In this document: positions 9,032-17,548 of the stretch, piece after piece
How the letters are laid out: each line of letters begins with the position of its first letter
Numbering within the stretch: the first letter of the stretch is position 1
Assembly: GCF_008704795.1 (NCBI RefSeq)
Contig: NZ_CP023690.1
Location: 186,001-250,000 of the forward strand
Origin: Streptomyces spectabilis
GTDB taxonomy: Bacteria; Actinomycetota; Actinomycetes; Streptomycetales; Streptomycetaceae
Direction of reading: 5' to 3'
Length of the DNA stretch: 64,000 bases
Notes under the pieces: model-generated
Told to the model about the DNA's origin: nothing
Database searches by the model: none
Seen by the model: the letters and a program-made list of their open reading frames with translations, nothing else
Program-made: the position numbers and the translations under genes

Positions 9032-9874
9032 GTGCCTGTGCTGCCATCACGGCTGACCGAACCGCTCTGGGACCAATTGGCGTCCCTGCTGCCCGAGCGG
9101 CCGGAGTACCACCCGGACCATCCGCTGGGCTGCCACCGCCCGCGCATCAGCGACCGGATCATCTTCGACAAAATGCTGCAACTCCTGCGCTTCGGCTGCT
9201 CCTACCAGGCGATCGCCGACACAACCTGCTCGGCCACCACGATCCGCAACCGCCGCAACGAGTGGATACGACTCGGCGTCTTCGCCAGGTTCAAGCAGAT
9301 CGCGCTGGAGTCCTACGACCGAATCGTCGGCCTCGTCCTCGACCAGATCGCCGTCGACGGCTCGATCACCAAAGCCCCTGGAGGCGGCGAGGTGTCCGGC
9401 CGCTCCCCGGTCGACCGCGGCAAACAGGGCCTGAAACGCTCAGGCATGACGGACGGATACGGCATTCCCCTGGGCCGCGTCCTGGCCGGTGCCAACCGCC
9501 ACGACTCCCCGTTGCTCGCCCCGACCCCGGACCGCCTGGACGACCTGGGGCCGTTACCCGACGACATCACCGTGCACCTGGACGCCGGCTACGACTCGGA
9601 CAAGACCCGCGCGCTACTCAGCGAACGCGGCCTGCACGGACGCATCGCGCACAAGGGGGAGAAGGCGCCCATCCAAGCCAGCCAGCGTTGGCACGTCGAA
9701 CGCACCCACGCCTGGCAGAACGCCTTCCACCGCCTCGCCCGCTGCTACGAGCGCCGGCTCACCGTCATTGACGCCTCCTTCGACCTCGCCGACGCCGTCA
9801 TCACCGTACGTAGCCTGATACGTCAGGCATGGATGACTCACCGCTGGGACGCACGCCCACACCGCAGCCCATGA
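9032..9874 (+). CDS. IS112-like (IS5-family) transposase
   Basis: This is a 280-residue DDE transposase that appears complete. It has the N-terminal block LPSRLTEPLWDQLASLLPER, the HTH-like IADTTCSATTIRNRR, the first Asp in IAVDGSITKAP, the second in HLDAGYDSDKTR and the Glu in RWHVERTHAWQNAF. It closely resembles, from memory, the transposase of IS112 of Streptomyces albus. I favour GTG at 9032 because GGGGAGA lies just upstream; TTG at 9020 is also possible. It lies beside the right inverted repeat of the 3.1-kb element, with passenger genes between it and the left repeat. Confidence 0.88.
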   Translation: MPVLPSRLTEPLWDQLASLLPERPEYHPDHPLGCHRPRISDRIIFDKMLQLLRFGCSYQAIADTTCSATTIRNRRNEWIRLGVFARFKQIALESYDRIVGLVLDQIAVDGSITKAPGGGEVSGRSPVDRGKQGLKRSGMTDGYGIPLGRVLAGANRHDSPLLAPTPDRLDDLGPLPDDITVHLDAGYDSDKTRALLSERGLHGRIAHKGEKAPIQASQRWHVERTHAWQNAFHRLARCYERRLTVIDASFDLADAVITVRSLIRQAWMTHRWDARPHRSP

Positions 9875-9946
9875 ATACACGCCTATCTGCGCGACCTCTA
9901 AAGCAGCTCGGTGGCTCATTGTCTTGCCCAGGCCACTGTGGGTGGT

Positions 9947-9968
9947 GCCGCCGAGTGTGCTCGGCGGC
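9947..9968. terminator. Strong GC hairpin, terminator candidate
   Basis: GCCGCCGAG and CTCGGCGGC form a perfect 9-bp stem around a TGTG loop. It lies just beyond the 3' end of the GNAT remnant on the - strand, so it can end that transcript. There is no T run, which is common in high-GC actinobacteria. Confidence 0.55.
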
Positions 9969-9984
9969 GTCCCTGCTTTGATGC

Positions 9985-10495
9985 TCAGTCGTGAGTCACC
10001 GCGAGGGTATTGAACGAGATCCAGACGTCAGGAGGCAAGTCGGGCCGACCTGGTATCGGTCTGCGTTCCTCGGTCCATGCGTCGTCGGTGATCTCCGTGG
10101 CGACGCGACGCCAGAAGTGCACTGCGGCGATGTTGGAATCCTGAAACGCAACTTCCCACGAGCCTGGGTGCCTGGCCACGATCTCCTGAACGGCGAGCAG
10201 TCCGATCCTCGTCCGCCGCGCGCCGCGCACCACGAAAAAGCTGTTCAGCACGCGCGTCGGGACGGTCAAAACTGCGGACGAACACGAACCCAGCAGGGCT
10301 GTCACCACTCGTGAGGAGGTACGGCGCCCAGTCGGGCTCAGAGAAGGCCATGTGGAGCCGGTCGCTGCGGAAGGTTCCGTCAGCGTTGGGCAGCAGACCG
10401 TCGAACTCCGACATGTCATGGCGGAACATCAGCCATAACCGCTCAACTATGGGGCGGTCGGCGATACCTGCGAGGCGAATGGATACGTCTGGCAC
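9985..10495 (-). pseudogene. GNAT-family N-acetyltransferase, frameshifted
   Basis: The gene starts with GTG at 10495 behind AAAGGAG and reads VPDVSIRLAGIADRPIVERL, then the fold core to PAGFVFVRSFDRP near 10265. There the frame breaks. Dropping one base of a short C run continues the protein in the next frame as TRVLNSFFVVRGARRTRIG, the acetyl-CoA binding region, and then WEVAFQDSNIAAVHFWRRV to a stop at 9985. The joined product of about 169 residues is a normal-length GNAT. A single-base insertion, or a sequencing error, separates the halves. The substrate is unknown. Confidence 0.7.
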
Positions 10496-10617
10496 GAGAC
10501 TCCTTTTGCAGAGGTGGTCAACCAGCGAGCTCCGTATGCGCGGATCGGCGATACCGAGGCTCGGGACTGACGTCCATTTGATCAGCGCTGGTCCCCGGAA
10601 AAGCGGCCCCAGGGCAT

Positions 10618-10663
10618 GAAAAAAGCCTCCCCGGCGGATGTCGTATCCGGGCCAGGAAGGCTC
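10618..10663 (-). terminator. Rho-independent terminator behind the recombinase-like gene
   Basis: On the - strand GAGCCTTCC pairs imperfectly with GGGGAGGCT and is followed directly by TTTTTT. The orientation and position, about 75 bases past the 3' end of the recombinase-like gene and before the GNAT start, fit a terminator for that gene. Confidence 0.65.
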
Positions 10664-10714
10664 ACTACTGGTGGAGATCTTAGCAGGTGAGTGCGAGAGC
10701 CTGTCCTGCACGGA

Positions 10715-10766
10715 GTACTGGTGGGCTCTCGTATTCAACTGTCGCTGGCTCGCCGAGGAAGCCAGC
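10715..10766. repeat. Second copy of the recombinase-tail repeat (pairs with 6683-6733)
   Basis: GTACTGGTGGGCTCTCGTAT and what follows repeat the sequence at 6683 in direct orientation with about 80 percent identity. This copy overlaps the 3' end of the recombinase-like gene and runs into its downstream sequence. Confidence 0.55.
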
Positions 10767-11883
10767 CTGTTGGTGACCTTGCGTGATCTCCTGGGGCGTA
10801 TCGGCTCCATGCTCCGCCGGTCTCTCTGATGAGGCGGCTGGTGGTCTTGTCGTGGTAGCCGAGGGCATCCGCGACGACGGGGCCGGGTAGTTCGAGGAGT
10901 TGCTGCCGGATGGCGGCGCCGCGGGCAGCGGCGGCCGGGACCCCGACCTCGTTCAGGAGCGCGGACAGATGATCCGGGCGGGACGGCTGGCCGGCTCGGC
11001 GGCCCGGGAAAAGCCAGCGGGACGCTGGGTTGGTGGCGATGTTCATGTTGTCGCGGTTCGCTATGTGCTCCAGCAGCAGGGCTGCGACCGGTGCGGGAAC
11101 GGGTGAGGCGGGTTCCCCGAGCCGTAGTAGCACGCTGTCGCCCTCGCGGATCACGTCGTCGACGCCGAGCCGGACGATGCGGCTCACGGGCTGCGCGTAG
11201 AGGAGCACGATGACTCCCGCGACACGCAGACGCATCGGAATCTCCGCGTCGGTCAGCAGTCGGCCAAGGGCATCGAGGCGCTCGTCCTCGCTGAGCGCGG
11301 CCCGCCGGGAGACCTTCATCGCGGGGATGGAGAGGGTGCGGCGGCAGCGGCGGCTCTGCATCGCCCAGCTGAGGAAGGCTCGCAGGCAGGTGCGGCCGTG
11401 TTCGGTGTTCCCGGACCACCAGGCGTCGATGTCGATCTGGCCGCAGGACGCGAGAGTGCTGTTGCGCTCGCCGAGCCATTGCAGGAATGCGGTCGCGTAC
11501 TTGATCTGCTCGGCGGCGAACCGTCGGACGCTGGGTGTGATGTGGCTTCGCTCGGCTCGGGCCCGCAGCCGAGGAAGGACACGCCAGGTCGCGAAGAGCT
11601 TGATCGTCTTGACGTGCTCGGGGTCGGCGATGCGGGCCAGATGCCCGGGAAGCCAGCGTTGGAAGGAACACAGGTACTTGTCGACCGCGGGCAGGACTCC
11701 GCACGTCATCAGGAGTTCTTCCAGGTGAGCGGCGGCCCGCCAGGGCTGGAGCTCGTGGAAGGCGTCGTGGGTCAGCGGGATCTCGCCGAGGCCGAGCCGA
11801 CGCAGCAACTGCGAGGCGTTTCCCGGCTGGCCGCGGCGCATCTCCAGCCAGGCCAGCCCGCTCCTGGGCTTGTCCATCGCCAC
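10735..11883 (-). CDS. Recombinase-like protein (actinobacterial XerD-type), probably missing its N-terminus
   Basis: This 382-residue frame resembles, from memory, a large Streptomyces family related to tyrosine recombinases. Recognisable blocks are AFHELQPWRAAAHLEELLM, CSFQRWLPGHL, VLLYAQPVSRIVRLGVDDV, NPASRWLFPGRRAGQP, ALGYHDKTTSRL and GGAWSRYAPGDH. The frame stays open upstream of the ATG at 11883 (HPALVPLFDLLVAMDKP) until it runs into the end of the OYE gene near 11958. The usual N-terminal half is therefore probably missing, cut off at the OYE junction. I see no convincing catalytic Tyr, so I do not claim recombinase activity. A terminator follows at 10618-10663. Confidence 0.55.
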   Translation of the reverse strand: MAMDKPRSGLAWLEMRRGQPGNASQLLRRLGLGEIPLTHDAFHELQPWRAAAHLEELLMTCGVLPAVDKYLCSFQRWLPGHLARIADPEHVKTIKLFATWRVLPRLRARAERSHITPSVRRFAAEQIKYATAFLQWLGERNSTLASCGQIDIDAWWSGNTEHGRTCLRAFLSWAMQSRRCRRTLSIPAMKVSRRAALSEDERLDALGRLLTDAEIPMRLRVAGVIVLLYAQPVSRIVRLGVDDVIREGDSVLLRLGEPASPVPAPVAALLLEHIANRDNMNIATNPASRWLFPGRRAGQPSRPDHLSALLNEVGVPAAAARGAAIRQQLLELPGPVVADALGYHDKTTSRLIRETGGAWSRYAPGDHARSPTGWLPRRASDS

Positions 11884-11957
11884 CAGCAGGTCGAACAGCG
11901 GAACCAGTGCAGGGTGGGAGTGTCCGGCGCCGTCGTCCTCCTGGTCTGACCCGACCG

Positions 11958-13067
11958 TCAGGGCGTCGCGTGCACACCGGCTTCGGTCAGTGCCGGATAG
12001 TCCGTGTAGCCGCGGTGGTCGCCGCGGTAGAAGGTCGCCTGGTCGGCCGGGGCGACGGCGCCGCCGGTGCGGAGCCGTCGCACCAGGTCGGGGTTGGAGA
12101 TGTACAGGGTGCCGAAGGCCAGGATGTCGGCCAGGCCGTCTTCGATCAGGTGCAGGTCGCCCGGCCCAGCGGGCCAGGATTCGGGGGTCTCGTGCGGGTT
12201 GAGCATGAAGACCGACGGCCAGGCGGCGCGCAGGCGCCTGGTGAGCGCCCGGTGACCGGGGAACTCGAAGATGTGGAGGTAGGCCAGGTCACCCCGCAGC
12301 TCGGACACCAGGGCCGGGTACAGGTCATCGACGTCGGTCTCGGTGAGGCCGAAGGCGGGGCAGCCGGGTGAGATCCGCAGGGCCAGGCGTCGCGGACCGA
12401 TCCGGGCGGCCACGGCGTCCACCAGCTCCAGCACGAAGCGGATACGGCCCGCGATGGAGCCGCCGTAGCGGTCGTTGCGGTGGTTGGCGTTGTCGGAGAG
12501 GAACTGCTGGATCAAGTAGCCATAGGCGCCGTGCAGTTCCACCCCGTCGAAGCCGGCCCGGATGGCGTTGTGCGCGGCCTGCGCGAAGTCTTCTATCGTT
12601 TCCCGCACCTCCGTGATGCTCAGTTCGTGCGGTGCGGGGTAGGGCTTGCGGACGGCGGGCTCGGCGCTGCTGATGCGCACCATCCCGTCGGCCGCCACGG
12701 GGGAGGGGGCGACGGGGTGCAGCCCGTCGCCGAGCAGTTCGGGGTGGCTGTTGCGCCCGGCGTGCATCAGCTGGGCGTAGATCCGGCCGTCCGCCGCGTG
12801 CACCGCGTCGGTGATCGGGCGCCAGGACCTCACCTGCCGCTCGTCGTGCAGGCCGGGGGTGTCGGTGTATCCCTGGCCCACGCGGCTGGGCTGGAGCGCC
12901 TCGGCGATGATCAGGCCCGCCGTGCTGCGCTGCACGTAGTACTCGGTCATCAGCGCCGTGGCGGACAGCCCCTCGCCGTAGGCGCGGCGGCGGGTCAGCG
13001 GCGCCATGGCGATGCGGTTGGGCAGCGTCAGCGAGCCCAGGACGATGGGGGCGAAGGCGGTGGTCAT
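11958..13067 (-). CDS. Old Yellow Enzyme-type FMN ene-reductase
   Basis: This 369-residue protein is a complete OYE/NemA-type flavin oxidoreductase. It has the N-terminal LGSLTLPNRIAMAPLTR, the substrate and FMN region YAQLMHAGRNSHPE, the catalytic segment GFDGVELHGAYGYLIQQFLS, NHRNDRYGGSIAGRIRFVLE and the FMN phosphate loop near LADILAFGTLYISNPDLV. The ATG at 13067 (MTTAFAPIVLG) has AAGGA 8-10 bases upstream; the longer open frame to 13268 has no better start. It would reduce activated C=C bonds with NADPH. It neighbours two regulators and an SDR, a common redox-stress arrangement. Confidence 0.92.
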   Translation of the reverse strand: MTTAFAPIVLGSLTLPNRIAMAPLTRRRAYGEGLSATALMTEYYVQRSTAGLIIAEALQPSRVGQGYTDTPGLHDERQVRSWRPITDAVHAADGRIYAQLMHAGRNSHPELLGDGLHPVAPSPVAADGMVRISSAEPAVRKPYPAPHELSITEVRETIEDFAQAAHNAIRAGFDGVELHGAYGYLIQQFLSDNANHRNDRYGGSIAGRIRFVLELVDAVAARIGPRRLALRISPGCPAFGLTETDVDDLYPALVSELRGDLAYLHIFEFPGHRALTRRLRAAWPSVFMLNPHETPESWPAGPGDLHLIEDGLADILAFGTLYISNPDLVRRLRTGGAVAPADQATFYRGDHRGYTDYPALTEAGVHATP

Positions 13068-13323
13068 GAGGTGCGGTTCCTTTACGGGTGGCAGAGCCGG
13101 TGCGGCAGTTGCCAACCCTGACAACCGGCCCGCTCCACGACCAGCCGGCCCGGGAGTTCTGGCGATATCCGATGACAGCGCGTCCGACCGCAGCGTTTTC
13201 TTCCTCGCCTTCATGGAACGGTTCGTCACGGAGGCAGGGCGGGGCAGGGGACACGAGCTCTGACACACCGACGAGCAGGGTGTCGGAGGTTCACGGCAGG
13301 CTATTTCAGGCGATCCGGCCGGC

Positions 13324-14319
13324 TCAGGGCCGCTGCCGTGGCATGCGCCGGGCGGGACCGCCCTCCTGCGGGCGGCCGACCTGCTTGATGGTGCGTGTCG
13401 CCGGTGCGGTCTCCACCGACCGGATGCCCGGGAGCTGTGCCACCGGGCCGGTCAGGTAGGCGTAGAGCGCCTTGGTGTCGCGGCACTGCACACTGGCGTA
13501 CAGGTTGGCCGGGCCGGTCGTCGCGGCGGCGAAGCTCACTTCCGGGTGGGCGGCCAGTGCCTCCCCGGCAGCGGACAGCGCGCCCGGTTCCACCATCAGC
13601 CACAACGAGGCCAGCGACCGCAGACCAAGCATCGCGGCATCGAAGTCGATGTCGAAGTACACCACCGAGGTACGGCGCAGTTCGGCGAGCCGACGTCGCA
13701 CCGAGGTCTGCGACCAGCCCGTGACGGCTGCCAGGGCCCGGTAGCCGGCGCGGCCGTCCTCGGCCAGCGCGTCCAGCAGCGCCTGATCCTGGTCCGACAA
13801 CACCGCGCGGTCGCGGTCCGGGGCCGTGGCGGGCGACGGCAGCACGGCGCACTGCGCGGTGGTGAGCGGGCCGTGCTTGACCAGCGGGCTGACGGCGCCC
13901 CCGCAGAACGTGTACAGGACGCAGTGGGCACTGACGCCCGTCAGCCGGGGTGTGCGCGGTAGCTGGGCGAGGGCCGTGGAGGCCGGGCCGATCCGCAGCA
14001 TGCTCAGGATCTCCGCACCTCCGGACATCTCCAGCACCCAGGAGGTATCCGGTCGGCGGGCCAGAGAGCGCGACAGCGCGCCGGCCGCCTCCGGAGCACA
14101 CTGCACGCGCACCAACCACACCTCCTGGCCGACCGCTTCGGGCCACGTCGTGCCCCGTACGTGCACCGCACCGCCCGCGCGCAGCGCGCGGTAGCGGCGG
14201 GCGACCGTCTGGTCCGACACTCCGAGGATCTCCGCGACGGCGCTGAATGCCACCCGCCCGTCGATCTGGAGCGCCTGCAGCAGCCCCCGGTCGATCTCGT
14301 CCAGCCCTACCCCACTCAT
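13324..14319 (-). CDS. Double-length Lrp/AsnC-family transcriptional regulator
   Basis: This 331-residue protein contains two AsnC-type helix-turn-helix units: LDEIDRGLLQALQIDGRVAF with GVSDQTVARRYRAL near the N-terminus, and SDQDQALLDALAEDGRAGY with GWSQTSVRRRLAEL near residue 180. Each is followed by a RAM-like sensor domain, the second including PGIRSVETAPATRTIKQV. The typical family length is about 150 residues, so this is a tandem version as often seen in Streptomyces. The start at 14319 (MSGVGLDEID) fits the HTH position. The effector is unknown; it may control the neighbouring redox genes. Confidence 0.85.
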   Translation of the reverse strand: MSGVGLDEIDRGLLQALQIDGRVAFSAVAEILGVSDQTVARRYRALRAGGAVHVRGTTWPEAVGQEVWLVRVQCAPEAAGALSRSLARRPDTSWVLEMSGGAEILSMLRIGPASTALAQLPRTPRLTGVSAHCVLYTFCGGAVSPLVKHGPLTTAQCAVLPSPATAPDRDRAVLSDQDQALLDALAEDGRAGYRALAAVTGWSQTSVRRRLAELRRTSVVYFDIDFDAAMLGLRSLASLWLMVEPGALSAAGEALAAHPEVSFAAATTGPANLYASVQCRDTKALYAYLTGPVAQLPGIRSVETAPATRTIKQVGRPQEGGPARRMPRQRP

Positions 14320-14429
14320 CACGAACCACCGTCCAAGAAATCTTCCGGGTTGGGCAGCTGTCCCGGAGCGTTGGGCTGCCAGTTGCTTGAACGGGGCTGT
14401 CGTCGGGCGGCCGCCCCGCTCATCGGAGT

Positions 14430-15269
14430 TCAAAGACGTGTGGCCACGCGGATCAGGTCAGCGACTGTGCGAAGGCGGCTGTGCGGCGGCCAGGCGATCA
14501 CCGTCGTCACGGGCGGAGCGTCCAGGACCGGCACGGCGGCGAGGTCCCGGCGCAGGTCGCCGCCGGCCGACTCGGGAAGGACCACGGTGGTACGGCCGAG
14601 CGCGATCAGCTGGAAGACCTGTGTCAGGTTCCGTACCTCTGGGCCCAGCCCTTCCGGGTAGCTGCCGCCGGGACCGGGCCAGCGGGCTACCGGGAGCGTT
14701 GGCAATGAGGCGACGTCGGCCATCCGGACCTGGGAGCGGCCGGCGAGCGAGTGTGAGGCCGGCAGGATCGCGACCTGTCCCTCGGTGCGCAGGGTTTCGG
14801 TGTCGAGCCCGGCTGCTGAGTCGAAGGGCAGGTGCAGTAGGGCCACGTCGGCTTGCCCGTCCTGCAGCAGCTGCTGATGCTGGTGTGCCTCGCAGAGCAG
14901 CAGATCAACGGTGGCTGCGCCGGGTTCGGCGGCGTAGGCGTCGAGCAGTTTCGTCAGCAGCTCGCCTGCGGTGCCGGATTTGACGGCGAGGACGAGGCTG
15001 GGATGTGTAGTTGCGGCCCGTTGGGTACGCCGCTCAGCTGCGGTCACCGCGCTGAGGATCGCGCGCGCTTCGTTCAGCAGTACGGCCCCGGCCTCGGTGA
15101 GCGTGACCTTGCGGCTGGTGCGTTCCAGCAGTGCGATGCCGAGCCGCCGCTCAAGCTGGGAAATCGTGCGGGACAGCGGCGGCTGAGCTATCCCGAGGCG
15201 CTGGGCGGCCTTGCCGAAGTGCAGTTCCTCGGCGACGGCGACGAAGTACCTCAGCTCGCGTATCTCCAT
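14430..15269 (-). CDS. LysR-family transcriptional regulator
   Basis: This 279-residue protein has a textbook LysR N-terminus, MEIRELRYFVAVAEELHFGK, with the HTH AAQRLGIAQPPLSRTISQLE and LLERTSRKVTLTEAG. A PBP2-type effector domain follows (LVLAVKSGTAGELL, VALLHLPFDS). It is transcribed away from the SDR gene at 15375. The 105-base gap holds a 15-bp ATACC-N5-GGTAT dyad of the T-N11-A form used by LysR regulators. It therefore probably controls the SDR gene and itself. Confidence 0.9.
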   Translation of the reverse strand: MEIRELRYFVAVAEELHFGKAAQRLGIAQPPLSRTISQLERRLGIALLERTSRKVTLTEAGAVLLNEARAILSAVTAAERRTQRAATTHPSLVLAVKSGTAGELLTKLLDAYAAEPGAATVDLLLCEAHQHQQLLQDGQADVALLHLPFDSAAGLDTETLRTEGQVAILPASHSLAGRSQVRMADVASLPTLPVARWPGPGGSYPEGLGPEVRNLTQVFQLIALGRTTVVLPESAGGDLRRDLAAVPVLDAPPVTTVIAWPPHSRLRTVADLIRVATRL

Positions 15270-15302
15270 GAGCCCAGGCTAGTGACGGCAGCCGGCAGAT
15301 CA

Positions 15303-15317
15303 ATACCGTTCGGGTAT
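15303..15317. promoter_or_regulatory. LysR-type operator (T-N11-A dyad)
   Basis: ATACCGTTCGGGTAT is a 15-bp interrupted palindrome with the T-N11-A spacing of LysR boxes. It lies 34 bases upstream of the LysR gene and 58 bases upstream of the divergent SDR gene. This fits autoregulation plus control of the SDR. Confidence 0.55.
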
Positions 15318-15374
15318 CGCCGCACTACCGAGAGGGTGTTGGTGCCCGGCGGCGGCGCGGGCATGCTCGCTGTC

Positions 15375-16112
15375 ATGAGCGAGAACACGAGCGAGAACAT
15401 GGTCGCACTGGTCACTGGCGCGAACAAGGGGATCGGGTATGCGATCGCGGCCGGTCTTGGCGCACGGGGCTGGAGCGTCGGTGTCGGCGCCCGGGACGGG
15501 CAGCGCAGGGAGGACGCCGTGGCGAAGCTGCGCGCCGCTGGTGCCGATGCGTTCGGCGTACCCCTGGACGTCACCGACGACGGGAGCGTGAGCGCCGCGG
15601 TCCAACTGATCGAGGAACGGGCGGGACGCCTCGACGTACTGGTCAACAACGCCGGCGTGGCCGGCAGCTGGCCGGACGAACCCACGACCGTCGACCTGGA
15701 GACCGTGCGGCGGCTGGTGGAGACCAACGTCATCGGCGTCATCAGGGTCACCAACGCGATGCTCCCGTTGCTGCACCGCTCCGAGCACCCGCGGATCGTC
15801 AACCAGTCCAGCCACGTCGGCTCCATGACCCTGCAGACCACGCCCGGCGTCGACCTCGGAGGGATCAGCGGGGGCTACGCGCCGACCAAGACCTACCTCA
15901 ACGCCCTCACCATCCAGTACGCCAAGGAGCTGAGCGGCACCGGCATCCTGATCAACAACGCCTGCCCCGGCTACGTGGCCACCGACCTCAACGGATTCAA
16001 CGGGACCCACACCCCCGAGCAGGGCGCGGCGATCGCCATCCGTCTTGCGACCCTCCCGGACGACGGCCCGACCGGCCAGCAGTTCGACGACAACGAGGTC
16101 GTCCCCTGGTGA
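15375..16112 (+). CDS. Short-chain dehydrogenase/reductase
   Basis: This 245-residue classical SDR has the cofactor motif TGANKGIG (residues 14-21), DVTDDGS for adenine binding, NNAG (near 92), the catalytic Ser in NQSSHVGS and YAPTKTY carrying Tyr and Lys. The motif after the first strand (GARDGQRR) suggests NADPH. The C-terminus is short but complete. The start at 15375 follows the divergent promoter region with the LysR box. It resembles carbonyl-reductase-type SDRs; the substrate is unknown. Confidence 0.9.
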   Translation: MSENTSENMVALVTGANKGIGYAIAAGLGARGWSVGVGARDGQRREDAVAKLRAAGADAFGVPLDVTDDGSVSAAVQLIEERAGRLDVLVNNAGVAGSWPDEPTTVDLETVRRLVETNVIGVIRVTNAMLPLLHRSEHPRIVNQSSHVGSMTLQTTPGVDLGGISGGYAPTKTYLNALTIQYAKELSGTGILINNACPGYVATDLNGFNGTHTPEQGAAIAIRLATLPDDGPTGQQFDDNEVVPW

Positions 16113-16279
16113 GCTGGCCTTCGGATACCGAACGACGACGACTCCCTACATCAGTCCGACGGCGGGTGTGAGTAGTCGCGGTACAGGAAATCCCGGTGAG
16201 ACTCAGCGTGCTCCCCCACCTCCCGCTCTAGCCGACCCGAACACTCCAGCACGCCCCCGCCAGCCTCAGGAGAAAGACC

Positions 16280-16541
16280 GTGCCCAACGACCGCCAGGAG
16301 CTGACGCCCCGCGCCGCCCGTGCCCACCAGTACACGTGCCGTCTGCCGGACGGCATCCACACCGCAGACGAGGACCTGCTCGCCGCGCTCTGCCACCTCT
16401 CACCCGCCGAAGCCTCCGACAGTGCAGGCCCTCGTCCGCGCCGGCACGTGGCAGATGACGAACGACAAGAGCAGCGGCCCGCTCTACCGCTTCCGGCCCG
16501 CGGCACTCTCGTCACCTGGGCCAGGACGTCTCTCGGGCTGA
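16280..16541 (+). pseudogene. Small hypothetical gene, apparently frameshifted
   Basis: A GTG at 16280 with a good ribosome-binding site (CAGGAGAAAGACC) starts PNDRQELTPRAARAHQYTCR and runs to LCHLSPAE near 16408. The sensible continuation [20 protein letters not shown] lies in another frame that stops at 16541. The two halves look like one small protein of about 85 residues broken by a one-base change. I do not recognise a family. Confidence 0.3.
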
Positions 16542-16544
16542 CCG

Positions 16545-16794
16545 TCAAGACTGTCAGCCGCCCCAAGGTGCGAGTGGCTTCGTGCTGCTGCCGCGCCGGT
16601 GGATCGTGGAGCGCTCCCTCGCATGGATCTTGCACGCACGACGGCTGGTCAGAGATTACGAGAGGCTGCCCGTCCATGCGGAAACAATGGTCAACCGTGC
16701 GCTCATCATTTTGATGTCCCGCCGCCTCGCCCGGCCCGCGGCCCACCTCACCGCGGCCGCCGTCCGCCCCACAGCGGCTCTCCAGGCGGCGTGA
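16545..16794 (+). pseudogene. Transposase C-terminal fragment (IS5 type)
   Basis: The readable part [20 protein letters not shown] plus LVRDYERLP and [18 protein letters not shown] is the last third of an IS5-family transposase, including the catalytic Glu in VERSLAW. The upstream part (KTVSRPK) needs a frame change, and the rest of the gene is absent. It is a dead remnant between the SDR and CheB-like genes. Confidence 0.7.
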
Positions 16795-16957
16795 GCGGAG
16801 CGGCTTCTGATCTCCCGGTCGGTCTTCTGCTCTCGATCCAGGTGGAGTTGGACGTAATCACCCATCGCAGGCTCCCAGCCCCCGAGCCATGACCGACTGT
16901 CCGAGGCAGTTGGAGCCGCATCGCCGACTACGCGGCTCCAGTGGCTACTCTCCTGAC

Positions 16958-17548
16958 GTGAATACCGACTCTTCCTCTGCATCTGATCACTGTTGCGTTT
17001 TGCTGGCCGCCTCCGCGGGCGGAGTTGAGGGTCTGGGAACGCTGCTGGGCGGCCTGAGCAGCGAGCTGCCGGCGTTCGTGCTGGTGGTGCAGCACCTGCG
17101 CCGCGGCCGCGAGACTAAAATCGTCCCCGTGCTGTCCCGCCGCACCGGCCTCCAGGTCAAACTGGCGCAGGACGGGGAAGAGCCGCGCCTGGGATCGGTG
17201 TATATCGCCCCGCCCGACCAGCACCTGTGCGTGCGCACGGCAGGCAAGCTCGCGTTGACACAAGAGGCGCCGGTGAAATTCTCCCGGCCGGCCGCCGACC
17301 CGCTCTTCGAATCGGCCGCGAAAGCCTACGGTTCGAAGACCATCGCCTGCGTGCTTACCGGAACCGACGGCGACGGCACCCGAGGCATTACTGCCGTGAA
17401 GGCACACGGTGGCACCGTCATCGTGCAGGACCCGGACACCGCCGAGTTCCACGGCATGCCCCGCTCAGCGATCAACACGGGCCTGACCGACCTCGTCCTG
17501 CCCCTCAAGGACATCGCACCGACCATCATGCGGCTGGTGCGACGTTGA
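16958..17548 (+). CDS. CheB-type protein-glutamate methylesterase domain, stand-alone
   Basis: This 196-residue protein is a CheB catalytic domain without a receiver domain. The Ser is in LAASAGGVEG, the His in VVQHLRRG and the Asp in VLTGTDGDGTRG, in the right order. GSVYIAPPDQHL and KFSRPAADPLFES are also typical. I favour the GTG at 16958 because TACTCT (16946-16951) sits at -10 distance from it, which suggests a leaderless mRNA. An ATG at 16889 would add 23 residues without a ribosome-binding site. Streptomyces are non-motile, so a role outside flagellar chemotaxis is likely. No chemoreceptor or CheR gene lies next to it. Confidence 0.8.
   Translation: MNTDSSSASDHCCVLLAASAGGVEGLGTLLGGLSSELPAFVLVVQHLRRGRETKIVPVLSRRTGLQVKLAQDGEEPRLGSVYIAPPDQHLCVRTAGKLALTQEAPVKFSRPAADPLFESAAKAYGSKTIACVLTGTDGDGTRGITAVKAHGGTVIVQDPDTAEFHGMPRSAINTGLTDLVLPLKDIAPTIMRLVRR

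Larger units (their letters stand above)
6759..9898. mobile_element. 3.1-kb IS112-like element with passenger genes
   Basis: The left end GAGTCCGCGCAGATAGGCG (6759-6777) and the reverse complement of the right end (9880-9898) agree at 17 of 19 positions. The element is flanked on both sides by TAA (6756-6758 and 9899-9901), a TNA-type 3-bp duplication known for some IS5-family groups. Inside are an AraC-type regulator, a divergent alpha/beta hydrolase, gene debris and an intact IS112-like transposase next to the right end. A normal IS of this type is about 0.9 kb, so this one carries about 2.2 kb of passenger DNA. The flanking duplication suggests that it moved as one unit. Confidence 0.7.

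Noticed and set aside
8868..9056. Small + strand frame before the IS112-like transposase
   Set aside because: It lacks a ribosome site and family motifs and overlaps mobile-element debris.
10028..11977. Long - strand frame of 649 residues
   Set aside because: It joins shadow sequence of the recombinase-like gene with the first half of the GNAT gene; a terminator lies inside it.
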